Part shown: positions 1 to 6,110 of the stretch, piece after piece
How the letters are laid out: each line of letters begins with the position of its first letter
Numbering within the stretch: the stretch's first letter is position 1
From: CAVTQZ01 sp963737015
Lineage (GTDB): Bacteria; Actinomycetota; Acidimicrobiia; Acidimicrobiales; UBA8190
Length of the DNA stretch: 13,308 nt
Direction: 5' to 3'
Assembly (NCBI GenBank): GCA_963737015.1
Contig: CAVTQZ010000005.1
Location: 1-13,308 of the forward strand
Made by a program: the position numbers and the translations under genes
The notes under the pieces: generated by a model
Database searches by the model: none
Told to the model about the DNA's origin: nothing
What the model saw: the letters and a program-made list of their open reading frames with translations, nothing else

Positions 1-287
1 CACTAGGGCCAGGGGAACGATCCGCCGCCCCGCAGGTCCTATCGCAGAGTCAGTCAGGTTCTCGACCTGCTCCACAAGTGTTTCCCAGAACAACTGCAGT
101 TTTCCCGGCACCCCCGAGGTGACCTTCGATCGCATTAGGAAACCGAGGATCAGAACAACCGCTCCAGCCAAAAGCGTGGACCGATGATGTCCACATCGAA
201 CGTCAAACCGAAGAACTTCCGCGTTATATGCGTGCCGACCTCGATCTTGCCGGTTGCGTACAAGATGCCCGAACCGAGACCTTTCAT
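1..287 (-). CDS. atpB: F-type ATP synthase subunit a (AtpB), N-terminal part, frameshifted
   Basis: Subunit a is the membrane stator subunit of Fo that forms the proton half-channels against the c-ring. From ATG 287 the first 35 codons read MKGLGSGILYATGKIEVGTH and then a stretch ending in DVDII. The IEVG(x)H motif followed by a short segment matches the AtpB N-terminus of mycobacteria. After ATC ATC (183-188) this frame soon stops. The next frame continues with STLLAGAVVLILGFLMRSKV, then TSGVPGKLQLF, and runs off the left edge. Two bases (181-182) sit where three are needed; restoring one would give a Trp or Ser before STLL. The remainder, including the catalytic Arg helix, is outside the window. 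A one-base sequencing or assembly error is more likely than a broken gene, because AtpB is normally indispensable. The family assignment is secure from the joined reading. Confidence 0.8.
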
Positions 288-708
288 CCGTCAGCCCCCA
301 TGAGAGAAAGAGCGCCGCCGCATTGGCGACGAACGACACCTGGAAAAGGACCAGGCCGATAACCACTCCTAAGCCCATAGGCGGCTCGAAAACCAATAAC
401 ACGACAGCAACAGCGGTGAGCGTTCCGAGGCGCCCCAACGTCCTGGAACCGATCGTGCGACCCGCGGCTTTGTCGGAATGCGGCGACCCTGTGGTCTTGA
501 CTTTCGCCACATTGCGGTCGAGCACACGGTGATTTGCCCACCCTCCCACTAGGCCGATGGCAATCCCCAGCGCCGCGAGAGCCTGATCTAGAGCGACGGC
601 GGCTCCCACGGCAACCACGCCTAGGGCTAGCGCTGTGACCATGGTCCTTCGCAACAAGGACGGGAGATTTGAGGTTTCGAAGTCCGATAAGCCGAAAAGA
701 TCAGACAT
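1..708 (-). CDS. AtpI-like ATP synthase assembly protein (second copy), open into atpB
   Basis: The first ~138 residues form a small membrane protein of the AtpI type, thought to help assemble the F1Fo c-ring or its ion supply. It begins at ATG 708, with GGGGAGG about 10 nt upstream and a 27-nt gap from the atpZ-like gene. Hydrophobic segments lie near residues 23-55 and 94-136, with conserved-looking RRT (20-22), GRLGT (92-96) and EPPMGLG (108-114). It resembles the protein at 1543-2067, so the locus holds two copies. The frame has no stop down to position 1 (236 codons). From about position 180 it encodes AtpB, not AtpI, so the apparent fusion most likely comes from a base missing near 181. 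The natural AtpI end is uncertain. One further missing base upstream would make it stop at 284, in an ATGA overlap with the atpB start at 287. The gene is confident; its 3' end is not. Confidence 0.75.
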   Translation of the reverse strand, partial: MSDLFGLSDFETSNLPSLLRRTMVTALALGVVAVGAAVALDQALAALGIAIGLVGGWANHRVLDRNVAKVKTTGSPHSDKAAGRTIGSRTLGRLGTLTAVAVVLLVFEPPMGLGVVIGLVLFQVSFVANAAALFLSWGLTDERSRFGHLVRNRQDRGRHAYNAEVLRFDVRCGHHRSTLLAGAVVLILGFLMRSKVTSGVPGKLQLFWETLVEQVENLTDSAIGPAGRRIVPLALV

Positions 709-735
709 GTCCTCAGCTCCTCCCCGTGGCAAATG

Positions 736-984
736 TCACAGATAACGCCTGATCAGCACGATTACGGATAACACTGCACACGCCAGGCCGACCGCAATCC
801 CCGCCAGCAAAAACCACGGGGAGGTGTGCCAGTGGCCGTCGGCCAAATATCCCAGAACGGTTCCCGCTCCTACCGTTGACGCCGCGCTCAATCCCATGCC
901 GGCAAAGGCAGCTCCATTCAGTGGCGGGGGTTCCCCACCACGGATCGGGCGCTGGTCGTCCCTGGGAGGCTGGCCGTCTCTCAT
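736..984 (-). CDS. AtpZ-like ATP synthase accessory protein
   Basis: This small two-helix membrane protein (82 aa from ATG 984) belongs to the AtpZ / 'ATPase gene 1' family found at the head of many atp operons. Members are linked to ion (Mg2+/Ca2+) supply or assembly of the synthase. A hydrophilic, Pro/Arg-rich N-terminus of about 22 residues is followed by two predicted helices (about 24-46 and 54-78). The loop between them carries the family signature GxxLGYLxD...TSPWFLLxG. It sits 27 nt upstream of the second atpI-like gene, as expected. I prefer ATG 984 because GGGG lies 6 nt upstream. An in-frame ATG at 1029 would add 15 residues but lacks a ribosome-binding site and would put the 1001-1019 hairpin inside the coding region. 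Confidence 0.8.
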   Translation of the reverse strand: MRDGQPPRDDQRPIRGGEPPPLNGAAFAGMGLSAASTVGAGTVLGYLADGHWHTSPWFLLAGIAVGLACAVLSVIVLIRRYL

Positions 985-1000
985 CGGAAGCCCCGTTTTT

Positions 1001-1019
1001 CGGGTCCCGCGAGGACCCG
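1001..1019 (-). promoter_or_regulatory. Stem-loop just upstream of the atpZ-like start
   Basis: CGGGTCC (1001-1007) and GGACCCG (1013-1019) are perfect 7-bp complements around a 5-nt loop. On the minus strand the hairpin is followed by AAAAA and then, 16 nt after the stem, by ATG 984. No T-run follows it on either strand, so it is not an intrinsic terminator. It would lie in the 5' leader of the atpZ-like message and could affect initiation or mRNA stability. If translation starts at 1029 instead, the repeat is coding. Confidence 0.4.
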
Positions 1020-1104
1020 ATCCTTCCATCGTTTGTAGGGGCGCGTGTCGCCTAGGGCGAGGCTGTCATGCATGGGTCGTGCTCGCCGGAACTCACACGG
1101 TGAG

Positions 1105-1116
1105 GCGGGTACCCGC
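1105..1116. repeat. 12-bp perfect palindrome in the pre-atpZ gap
   Basis: GCGGGTACCCGC reads identically on both strands. It lies about 120 bp upstream of the atpZ-like start, in non-coding DNA, where a dimeric regulator could bind. A 12-bp palindrome in GC-rich DNA can also occur by chance, so an operator role is only a possibility. Confidence 0.3.
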
Positions 1117-1162
1117 AGCGACGTTGAATCCGCGTGATCTTGGGCGCGAACAACGGCGTTCG

Positions 1163-1193
1163 GGATGAGATGCACACCACTATCTTCTCATCC
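1163..1193. repeat. Inverted repeat with 8-bp arms in the pre-atpZ gap
   Basis: GGATGAGA (1163-1170) and TCTCATCC (1186-1193) are perfect complements separated by 15 nt. The arms and spacing suit either a leader stem-loop or a two-site operator for a dimeric regulator. It is not followed by a T-run, so it is not a classic terminator. It lies about 180 bp upstream of the atpZ-like start. Confidence 0.35.
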
Positions 1194-1542
1194 GGAGCTT
1201 GTGCACGGCAAAACGAGCCAGCGCAAGGCGCTAAAGCGGGTGATCGGGAATGGTCCTAGGCGAGGCACGCTGTGGGGGCTTGCCGGACCTCGGCGGCCAC
1301 CGATCTCTATCCGGGTCAAGACGGCAACCTTTCTGGGGTCATCCGCCCCCTGCTCGGGCGAAGAGGAAGGCACTCCGGCCCAGTATGAGCTCGAGGCCAC
1401 GCATTCCGATCGAGGCGAACCGGCTTTGAGCTCGGAGAGAGATGGTGCCGAGGAGAATGTCTCGTAGTGCGAGGGCGGACCATGCGCGGTCCAGGTCGAG
1501 GTCAGTATCGAATCTCGATGTCAGCCATTTCTGGTGCCCTGA

Positions 1543-2067
1543 TCAAGGAGTCCGATTTCCCTTTTGCGCTGAACGAAGCGCAGCCACGACAACGTTCGTC
1601 AGGAGAATCGTTTCGCATAGGGCCAAGCCAATCAAGAACCCGAATCCGAACGGCGGTGACGAGAGGATCAGGATGATCGCCGCCAAGCAAAGAGTGCCCA
1701 TGCGACTCCAGACGTTGAAGGCTAAAGGTTGCGGACCGCTCTTCTCCCTCATCGCGGAGAGTTTGGCTATTTGACGCATCCGGAAGTTCCATAATGCCGA
1801 AGCCAAGCCGATACACATCCCCAACCCGATAAGTGCGTCATTTAGCAGCGCCAGGACAACCAAAGCGACAGCCCCAGTCACCACTGCTGACAGCACTGTT
1901 CGCCTAACAACTCTCGTGCCGTGCGGCATGAAGAGATTCAAGGTGTCTTTTCCACTATGGGGTGATCTCAGCCTTGCCCCGAGCCATCCCATGAGAAGCA
2001 TTTTGAGCGGTTTCAACGTTACCGACGGAAGGCGCGCGTTACTAACAGGATCAAGATTCGCGCCCAC
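1543..2067 (-). CDS. AtpI-like ATP synthase assembly protein (first copy)
   Basis: This hydrophobic protein (174 aa from GTG 2067) is of the AtpI type and lies directly after wecA, where Rv1303 sits in M. tuberculosis. After a hydrophilic N-terminus come paired hydrophobic segments: RRTVLSAVVTGAVALVVLAL, then LIGLGMCIGL, and later MGTLCLAAIILILSS followed by PPFGFGFLIGLALCE. The pattern RRT...GLxxxxxNxR...GTL...PPxGxGxxIGL is shared with the copy near position 708. GTG 2067 is chosen because AAGGAGG lies 11 nt upstream, the only strong ribosome-binding site nearby. This start overlaps the end of wecA by 49 bp. ATGs at 2001, 1992 and 1929 are possible but lack ribosome-binding sites; 1929 would give an N-terminus closest in length to the paralogue. 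GC is about 53-55%, lower than wecA. Confidence 0.75.
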   Translation of the reverse strand: MGANLDPVSNARLPSVTLKPLKMLLMGWLGARLRSPHSGKDTLNLFMPHGTRVVRRTVLSAVVTGAVALVVLALLNDALIGLGMCIGLASALWNFRMRQIAKLSAMREKSGPQPLAFNVWSRMGTLCLAAIILILSSPPFGFGFLIGLALCETILLTNVVVAALRSAQKGNRTP

Positions 2068-3326
2068 AGCAGTGCGTCCCTCCTTGGTACTCGGTTGAGG
2101 AGCTCCCGTCGTATCGAAGGCGCGGGCTCGCTCCTTCGGAACCGAACCTTTCCGGCGCCGCTTCGTCCGATCACCGCAGCCGCCGAAGCATCCATTCGCG
2201 CCGCGCGCTCTTCTTCCTCCTCGGCCTCGAGGTCGGCTTTGCGCAGACCCGGGTGGAAGAACGTGTAGAGGCCGAGCCCGAGCGCGATGGCGCCGAACGG
2301 GATGATGGCGTTTGCCTGGGGGCGGAAGAGCGGGTACAGGACGAACCCGGAGAGCACCGCGGTCCATCCCCACAGGATCACGACGGTGCGCCGCGGTCCG
2401 TGACCGAGGCGCAAGAGCCTGTGGTGGACGTGATCCTTGTCGGGAGTGTGGAAACCCTTCCCGCTAGCGGTGCGCCTTATCAACGCGAAGGCCATGTCTG
2501 CGATCGGCACGCCGAGGATGAACACGGGGATGAAGAGGGGCGCGAAGAAGAAGTACGTCTGACCGCTCACGTCGGGGGTGCGGCCCCCGATCACCATCGT
2601 CGCCGCCGCCATCAGCAGTCCCAGGAACAGGGCGCCCGAATCACCCATGAAGGCCCACGCGGGATGGAAGTTGTGGGGCAGGAACCCGACGCACACCCCG
2701 CAGGTGATCACCGCGATGAGGGGCCCGAGATTGTCCGAGGGAAGGTCCCCGAGGTACACGAGCCGCAAGCCGTAGACGGCCAGCGCCCCCGCGGCGATCG
2801 CCACGATCCCCGCCGCGAGGCCGTCGAGCCCGTCGATCAGGTTCACCGCGTTCGTGATGACGATGACCCACGCAGCGGTCAAGAGCGGCGTGACATCGGG
2901 AGAGAGCACGAGGAAACCGATGGTCGGGATCTTGAACTGGAACATCGTCACGCCCATGAAGACGAGCACCATGGCCGCGAGCACCTCGCCGGCCATCTTG
3001 GCGGGGGCCGACATGTCGCGGACGTCGTCGATCGTCCCGACGACGAAGATGACCGCCGCGCCGAGGATGAGACCGAGGGGCTCGGAGGATCCCTGGAACA
3101 GACCCTGCAGCTGATGCAGCTGCGATCCCACGAGCATCGCGAGCCCGAACGCGAGGAACATCGCCAGTCCGCCGCCGTAGGGCGTGATCCGTTTGTGGAT
3201 GCTGCGGTCGATCGGCACCGAAACGAAGCCGACGCGCTCCGCGAGGCGCGCCACGGGGAACATCACCAGGAAGGTGCCCACCGCGGCCACCAATGCGACC
3301 AGCGCATAGGCCCCCAGAGGGGGCAC
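2019..3326 (-). CDS. wecA: Undecaprenyl-phosphate N-acetylglucosaminyl-1-phosphate transferase (WecA/TagO family)
   Basis: This polytopic membrane enzyme (435 aa) transfers a HexNAc-1-phosphate from UDP-sugar to decaprenyl or undecaprenyl phosphate, the first lipid-linked step of envelope polysaccharide or arabinogalactan synthesis. Family motifs appear in order: RSIHKRITPYGGG (41-53), the Mg-binding DD pair (100-101), NAVNLIDGLDGLA (159-171), FMGDSGALFLG (226-236) and HTPDKDHVHHRL (293-304). About ten hydrophobic segments are visible. GTG 3326 lies 4 nt past the glyA stop, with GGAGG 11 nt upstream; a longer frame from 3404 would overlap glyA by 74 bp. After the last helix there is a charged tail (EAEEEEERAAR, then basic) of about 70 residues, whose last 16 codons overlap the atpI-like gene. 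Position before atpI/atpB matches Rv1302. Function is secure; the sugar and the exact C-terminus are less so. Confidence 0.92.
   Translation of the reverse strand: MPPLGAYALVALVAAVGTFLVMFPVARLAERVGFVSVPIDRSIHKRITPYGGGLAMFLAFGLAMLVGSQLHQLQGLFQGSSEPLGLILGAAVIFVVGTIDDVRDMSAPAKMAGEVLAAMVLVFMGVTMFQFKIPTIGFLVLSPDVTPLLTAAWVIVITNAVNLIDGLDGLAAGIVAIAAGALAVYGLRLVYLGDLPSDNLGPLIAVITCGVCVGFLPHNFHPAWAFMGDSGALFLGLLMAAATMVIGGRTPDVSGQTYFFFAPLFIPVFILGVPIADMAFALIRRTASGKGFHTPDKDHVHHRLLRLGHGPRRTVVILWGWTAVLSGFVLYPLFRPQANAIIPFGAIALGLGLYTFFHPGLRKADLEAEEEEERAARMDASAAAVIGRSGAGKVRFRRSEPAPSIRRELLNRVPRRDALLWARILILLVTRAFRR
2079..2085 (-). promoter_or_regulatory. Strong Shine-Dalgarno (AAGGAGG) inside the wecA 3' end
   Basis: The minus strand reads AAGGAGG, fully complementary to the 16S rRNA tail, 11 nt before GTG 2067. 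It lies within the last codons of wecA, which suggests translational coupling to the atpI-like gene and decides the start I chose there. Confidence 0.5.
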
Positions 3327-3330
3327 TTCT

Positions 3331-4644
3331 TCAGCCGCCTCCGCCGACCGGACCCAGGTCCGGATAAGGGGGAAAACCGCCGCAGAGCTCCCGCACGTCG
3401 GCACGAACCTTGTCGAGCACGTCCTCCTCGGTCCTGTGGCGCAGCGCCGTCCCGATCAGGGCGGCTGTCAACTTCATATCCTCGGTCCCCATCCCCGCAG
3501 TGGTCTGCGCCGCTGTACCGAGACGAAGGCCAGACGTTACGAAGGGCGAGCGGGGATCGTCCGGGATCGTGTTGCGGTTGAGCGTGATCCCCGACCGGTC
3601 GAGCACCTCCTGGGCCTCCTTGCCGGTGAGATCCGCGTCGAACGGACGCAGGTCCACGAGAAGGAGGTGGTTGTCGGTCCCGCCGGAGACGAGCCTGAAC
3701 CCCTCCAGCGCCAGGGCCTGAGCGAGGGCCCTCGCGTTCTCGACGACCTTCTTCGCGTATTCGGCGAACGTCGGAAGTGCCGCCTCGCGAAACGCCACAG
3801 CCTTCGCGGCTATGACGTGCTCGAGAGGACCGCCCTGGAGTCCCGGGAAGACGGCCGAGTCGACCGCCTTGGCGAGCTCCTCCTGGCAGAGGATCGCCCC
3901 TCCTCGCGGACCGCGAAGTGTCTTGTGCGTGGTGAGGGTCACCACATCCGCGATGCCTACGGGGCTCGGGTGCACCCCGGCCGCTATGAGCCCGGCCGGA
4001 TGCGCTATGTCGAACATCAGCCGCGCACCGATGGAATCCGCGATCTCCCTGAAGGATTCGGCGTGGATGAGCCTCGGATACGCGGTTGCACCGGCGACGA
4101 TGAGGTTCGGGTGCTCTCGTTTGGCGATGTCGGCGACCTGGTCGAAGTCGATGAGCTCACCCGGCTCTTCCGGATCGTCCGAAGCCGGCGTCACGCCGTA
4201 GGAGATGAACCTCCAGTACTTGCTCGTGATGCTCGCGGGCGATCCGTGGGTCAGATGCCCTCCTTGGTCCAGCCGCATCGCCAGAACCGTGTCGCCCGGA
4301 TTGAGCAGCGCGTGATATGCCGCGAGGTTCGCCGAGGCCCCGGCGTGCGGTTGCACGTTGGCGTGCTCTGCTCCGAAGAGCGACTTCGCCCGCCCGCGCG
4401 CCAGCTCTTCCACCTCGTCGATCACCCGGTTGCCGCCGTAATAGCGCCGGCCCGGATATCCCTCCGAGTACTTGTTCGTGAGGACAGACCCTGTCGCCGC
4501 CAGCACGGCGGTCGAGGTGAAGTTCTCGGACGCGATCAGCTGCAGCGTCGTGGACTGGCGGAGGGCCTCGTCCCGAAGCAGCCCTGAGAGCTCGGGGTCC
4601 TCTCCCAGCCAGCTCTCGAAGGGGGTGGAGGCAGGATTCCCCAT
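3331..4644 (-). CDS. glyA: Serine hydroxymethyltransferase
   Basis: This PLP enzyme (437 aa) interconverts serine and glycine while charging tetrahydrofolate with a one-carbon unit in the cytosol. The N-terminal LQLIASENFTS (35-44) and the KYSEGYPGRRYYGG segment (58-71) are family hallmarks. HTHG-like HLTHGS is at 130-135. The PLP lysine is K241 in TTHKTLRGPRGG, and SPFVTSGLRLGT near the C-terminus binds substrate carboxylate. I chose ATG 4644 because it gives the usual N-terminus just before the ExPEL...LRDE region; a G-rich stretch lies 13 nt upstream. A GTG at 4713 with AGGAAG 11 nt upstream, or ATG 4701, would add 19-23 residues unlike the family. The gene follows the methyltransferase stop at 4729 and precedes wecA by 4 nt. 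Length is typical and no active-site residue is missing. Confidence 0.95.
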   Translation of the reverse strand: MGNPASTPFESWLGEDPELSGLLRDEALRQSTTLQLIASENFTSTAVLAATGSVLTNKYSEGYPGRRYYGGNRVIDEVEELARGRAKSLFGAEHANVQPHAGASANLAAYHALLNPGDTVLAMRLDQGGHLTHGSPASITSKYWRFISYGVTPASDDPEEPGELIDFDQVADIAKREHPNLIVAGATAYPRLIHAESFREIADSIGARLMFDIAHPAGLIAAGVHPSPVGIADVVTLTTHKTLRGPRGGAILCQEELAKAVDSAVFPGLQGGPLEHVIAAKAVAFREAALPTFAEYAKKVVENARALAQALALEGFRLVSGGTDNHLLLVDLRPFDADLTGKEAQEVLDRSGITLNRNTIPDDPRSPFVTSGLRLGTAAQTTAGMGTEDMKLTAALIGTALRHRTEEDVLDKVRADVRELCGGFPPYPDLGPVGGGG

Positions 4645-4728
4645 CGGCGCAGGATATCCCCCCTGCCCCTTCGGAGACCGCCGCACGGCCCCGACCTTCA
4701 TGTTCGTCCGCACGAGGTCGGATACTTC

Positions 4729-5481
4729 CTAGCGGCGCAGCACCCCACTCAAACTCTTGCGGGCGCGTCGCTTGATCGCTTCTGCGAGATCCCTCGCTGC
4801 CGAACGTACGCCGGGCACGGCCGCGAAGACTTGAGGGTGCACGAGGGACAGCACCGGACCGTCAGCCGATCGTGCGATCTCCGCCAGCGCCTGATACGCC
4901 TCCAGTCTCTGTTCGTCGACCGCCAGGAACAGATTCTGTGCGATGTATCCCGGGCCCCCCGGTGCTCGCCACATCGGTAACCGCAGCGCATCGACGAATC
5001 TGTAACCGCACTCGGCGAACAGCGCTTCCCAGTACTGCGGCCACTGCTCGTTCACGTGGCCGAGACCGCCTTGACCCGGGATGGCTGCGGAAAAGGCGAC
5101 GACAGGGGCGAGACGACTGAGCTGCGCGACGAACGACGCCGCTGCGGACGCAGGAAGATGCTCCGCGACCTCGAGGCACAAGGCCAGGTCGTAACGGCGA
5201 TCGAGCACGACCGACTTCGAGTAGTCGAGCACGGAGATGAGTGAACGATCCACCGACGGTTCGGTCAGGTCGAACCAAGGGCCTTCGATTCCTCGGACGT
5301 CGGGCACACCGAGTCGCTGGGCCTCGGCGAGCCACTGCCCGCTGCGACATCCGATTTCCACGATCGACGCGACCCCGGGGACCAAACCGAGGATCAGAGG
5401 AAGCGCGACTCGGCTGGACGCGACGGCCCACTCTCTCTTCCTCTCGGTCTCGGGATCGAAAGTTGGCACGAACGAGCTCAC
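4729..5481 (-). CDS. Class I SAM-dependent methyltransferase, substrate unknown
   Basis: This predicted cytosolic methyltransferase has 250 aa. Motif I is VEIGCRSGQWL (41-51), with Arg where most relatives have Gly. The acidic residue after strand 2 is probably E66 (GIEG), and LALCLEVAEHLP (99-110) is motif IV and its helix. SAAIPGQGGLGHVNEQWPQY (131-150) is a pattern I associate with methyltransferases near glycan or lipopolysaccharide genes. GTG 5481 overlaps the tsaC stop as GTGA, with AGAGGG 6-7 nt upstream, so translation is probably coupled. An upstream start at 5550 would sit deep inside tsaC and is unlikely. No counterpart lies between the Sua5-type gene and wecA in M. tuberculosis, so this is an accessory insertion into the conserved block. 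Acting on a cell-envelope sugar would suit the neighbouring wecA but is only inferred. Confidence 0.85.
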   Translation of the reverse strand: MSSFVPTFDPETERKREWAVASSRVALPLILGLVPGVASIVEIGCRSGQWLAEAQRLGVPDVRGIEGPWFDLTEPSVDRSLISVLDYSKSVVLDRRYDLALCLEVAEHLPASAAASFVAQLSRLAPVVAFSAAIPGQGGLGHVNEQWPQYWEALFAECGYRFVDALRLPMWRAPGGPGYIAQNLFLAVDEQRLEAYQALAEIARSADGPVLSLVHPQVFAAVPGVRSAARDLAEAIKRRARKSLSGVLRR

Positions 5482-6110
5482 GCCGAGCCCTCTGCCGACG
5501 CGATCGAGTGCATCAGCTCCTCGAAGAGCACAGCTCCCTCCCGCAAGCACCGGACCTCGGTGCCGGAGACCTCGACCACTGTGGAGGCCGAGCCGTCGAG
5601 GGTCCCGCCGTCGATCACCAACGCGATGCCATCGCCGAGGCGCTCGCTGACAGAAGCCGCCGTCTTAAGAGGAGGCTCGCCGTGCACGTTCGCACTCGTG
5701 ACAGCGAGCGGACCCACCCGTTCGCAGAGCTCACGCGCCAACGGGTGAGCAGGACAACGCACCCCGATCGTCGCACCGTCACCGCCCAGCTCCCAGTCGT
5801 TGTCCTTTCGCCGTGGAACGACGAGGGTGACCGCTCCCGGCCAGAAACCTTCCGCTATCCAGCGCGCAAGAGCCGGCAGCCCTCCCTCTGCGAGCCCGTC
5901 CGCCTGCACGATGTCCGAGACGAGCACCGGAAGTGTGAGAGAACCCGGCCTGCCCTTCAGCTCGAAGAGGGCGCGCGTCGCGCCGTCTGAACGCGCGTCG
6001 ACCGCGAGGCCGTAGACCGTGTCGGTCGGGATGCACACGACCCGCCCCGCCGAAAGAGCATCGACGACTCGCCGCAGCTCATCGGACCTCTCGCCCGTCG
6101 ACGGCGTCAC
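5478..6110 (-). CDS. tsaC: L-threonylcarbamoyladenylate synthase (TsaC/YrdC family)
   Basis: The product (210 aa) makes threonylcarbamoyl-AMP from threonine, bicarbonate and ATP for the t6A modification at position 37 of ANN-decoding tRNAs. A single YrdC domain fills the protein. Visible are PTDTVYGLAVDA (28-39), LKGRP (51-55), FWPGAVTLV (89-97), the SAN motif (139-141) and STVVEV (176-181). The C-terminal Sua5 domain is absent, so this is the short form. GTG 6110 overlaps the prmC stop as GTGA. A GTGA overlap also joins it to the methyltransferase downstream. The frame extends upstream within prmC to 6773 but that part is a shadow. Equivalent to Rv1301 in the mycobacterial order. Confidence 0.92.
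   Translation of the reverse strand: MTPSTGERSDELRRVVDALSAGRVVCIPTDTVYGLAVDARSDGATRALFELKGRPGSLTLPVLVSDIVQADGLAEGGLPALARWIAEGFWPGAVTLVVPRRKDNDWELGGDGATIGVRCPAHPLARELCERVGPLAVTSANVHGEPPLKTAASVSERLGDGIALVIDGGTLDGSASTVVEVSGTEVRCLREGAVLFEELMHSIASAEGSA

Larger units (their letters stand above)
1030..1542. other. About 500-bp gap between the atpI-like and atpZ-like genes, no recognisable gene
   Basis: In an otherwise tightly packed region this stretch holds no open frame resembling a known protein on either strand. The frames present (for example minus 1188-1400 and plus 1165-1467) have no domain, no good ribosome-binding site and odd composition. It does contain several inverted repeats: a 12-bp perfect palindrome at 1105-1116, 8-bp arms at 1163-1170 / 1186-1193, and short hairpins at 1220-1232, 1476-1491 and 1507-1519. 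The likely role is a promoter and 5' leader for the atp operon, but I found no convincing -35/-10 pair; GATAGT (minus strand, near 1180-1185) is the best -10 look-alike and has no good -35. Confidence 0.45.

Noticed and set aside
284..541. Minus-strand frame of 85 codons overlapping the second atpI-like gene
   Set aside because: Mostly a Cys/Arg-rich shadow. Only its last codons might be real as the corrected AtpI end (ATGA overlap with atpB).
1001..1019. Hairpin considered as an intrinsic terminator
   Set aside because: The stem is followed by an A-run on the minus strand and by mixed sequence on the plus strand, so there is no U-tract.
1165..1467. Plus-strand frame of 100 codons (and minus 1188-1400) in the gap before atpZ
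   Set aside because: No ribosome-binding site, no recognisable domain and unremarkable composition; they overlap each other on opposite strands.
2253..3581. Plus-strand open frame of 442 codons opposite wecA and glyA
   Set aside because: It is antisense to two genes with clear family motifs. Its product is very rich in Arg, Glu, His and Asp with no domain, as expected for a GC-rich shadow frame.
3436..4587. Plus-strand open frame of 383 codons opposite glyA
   Set aside because: Antisense to a complete, well-conserved glyA; low-complexity charged product without motifs.
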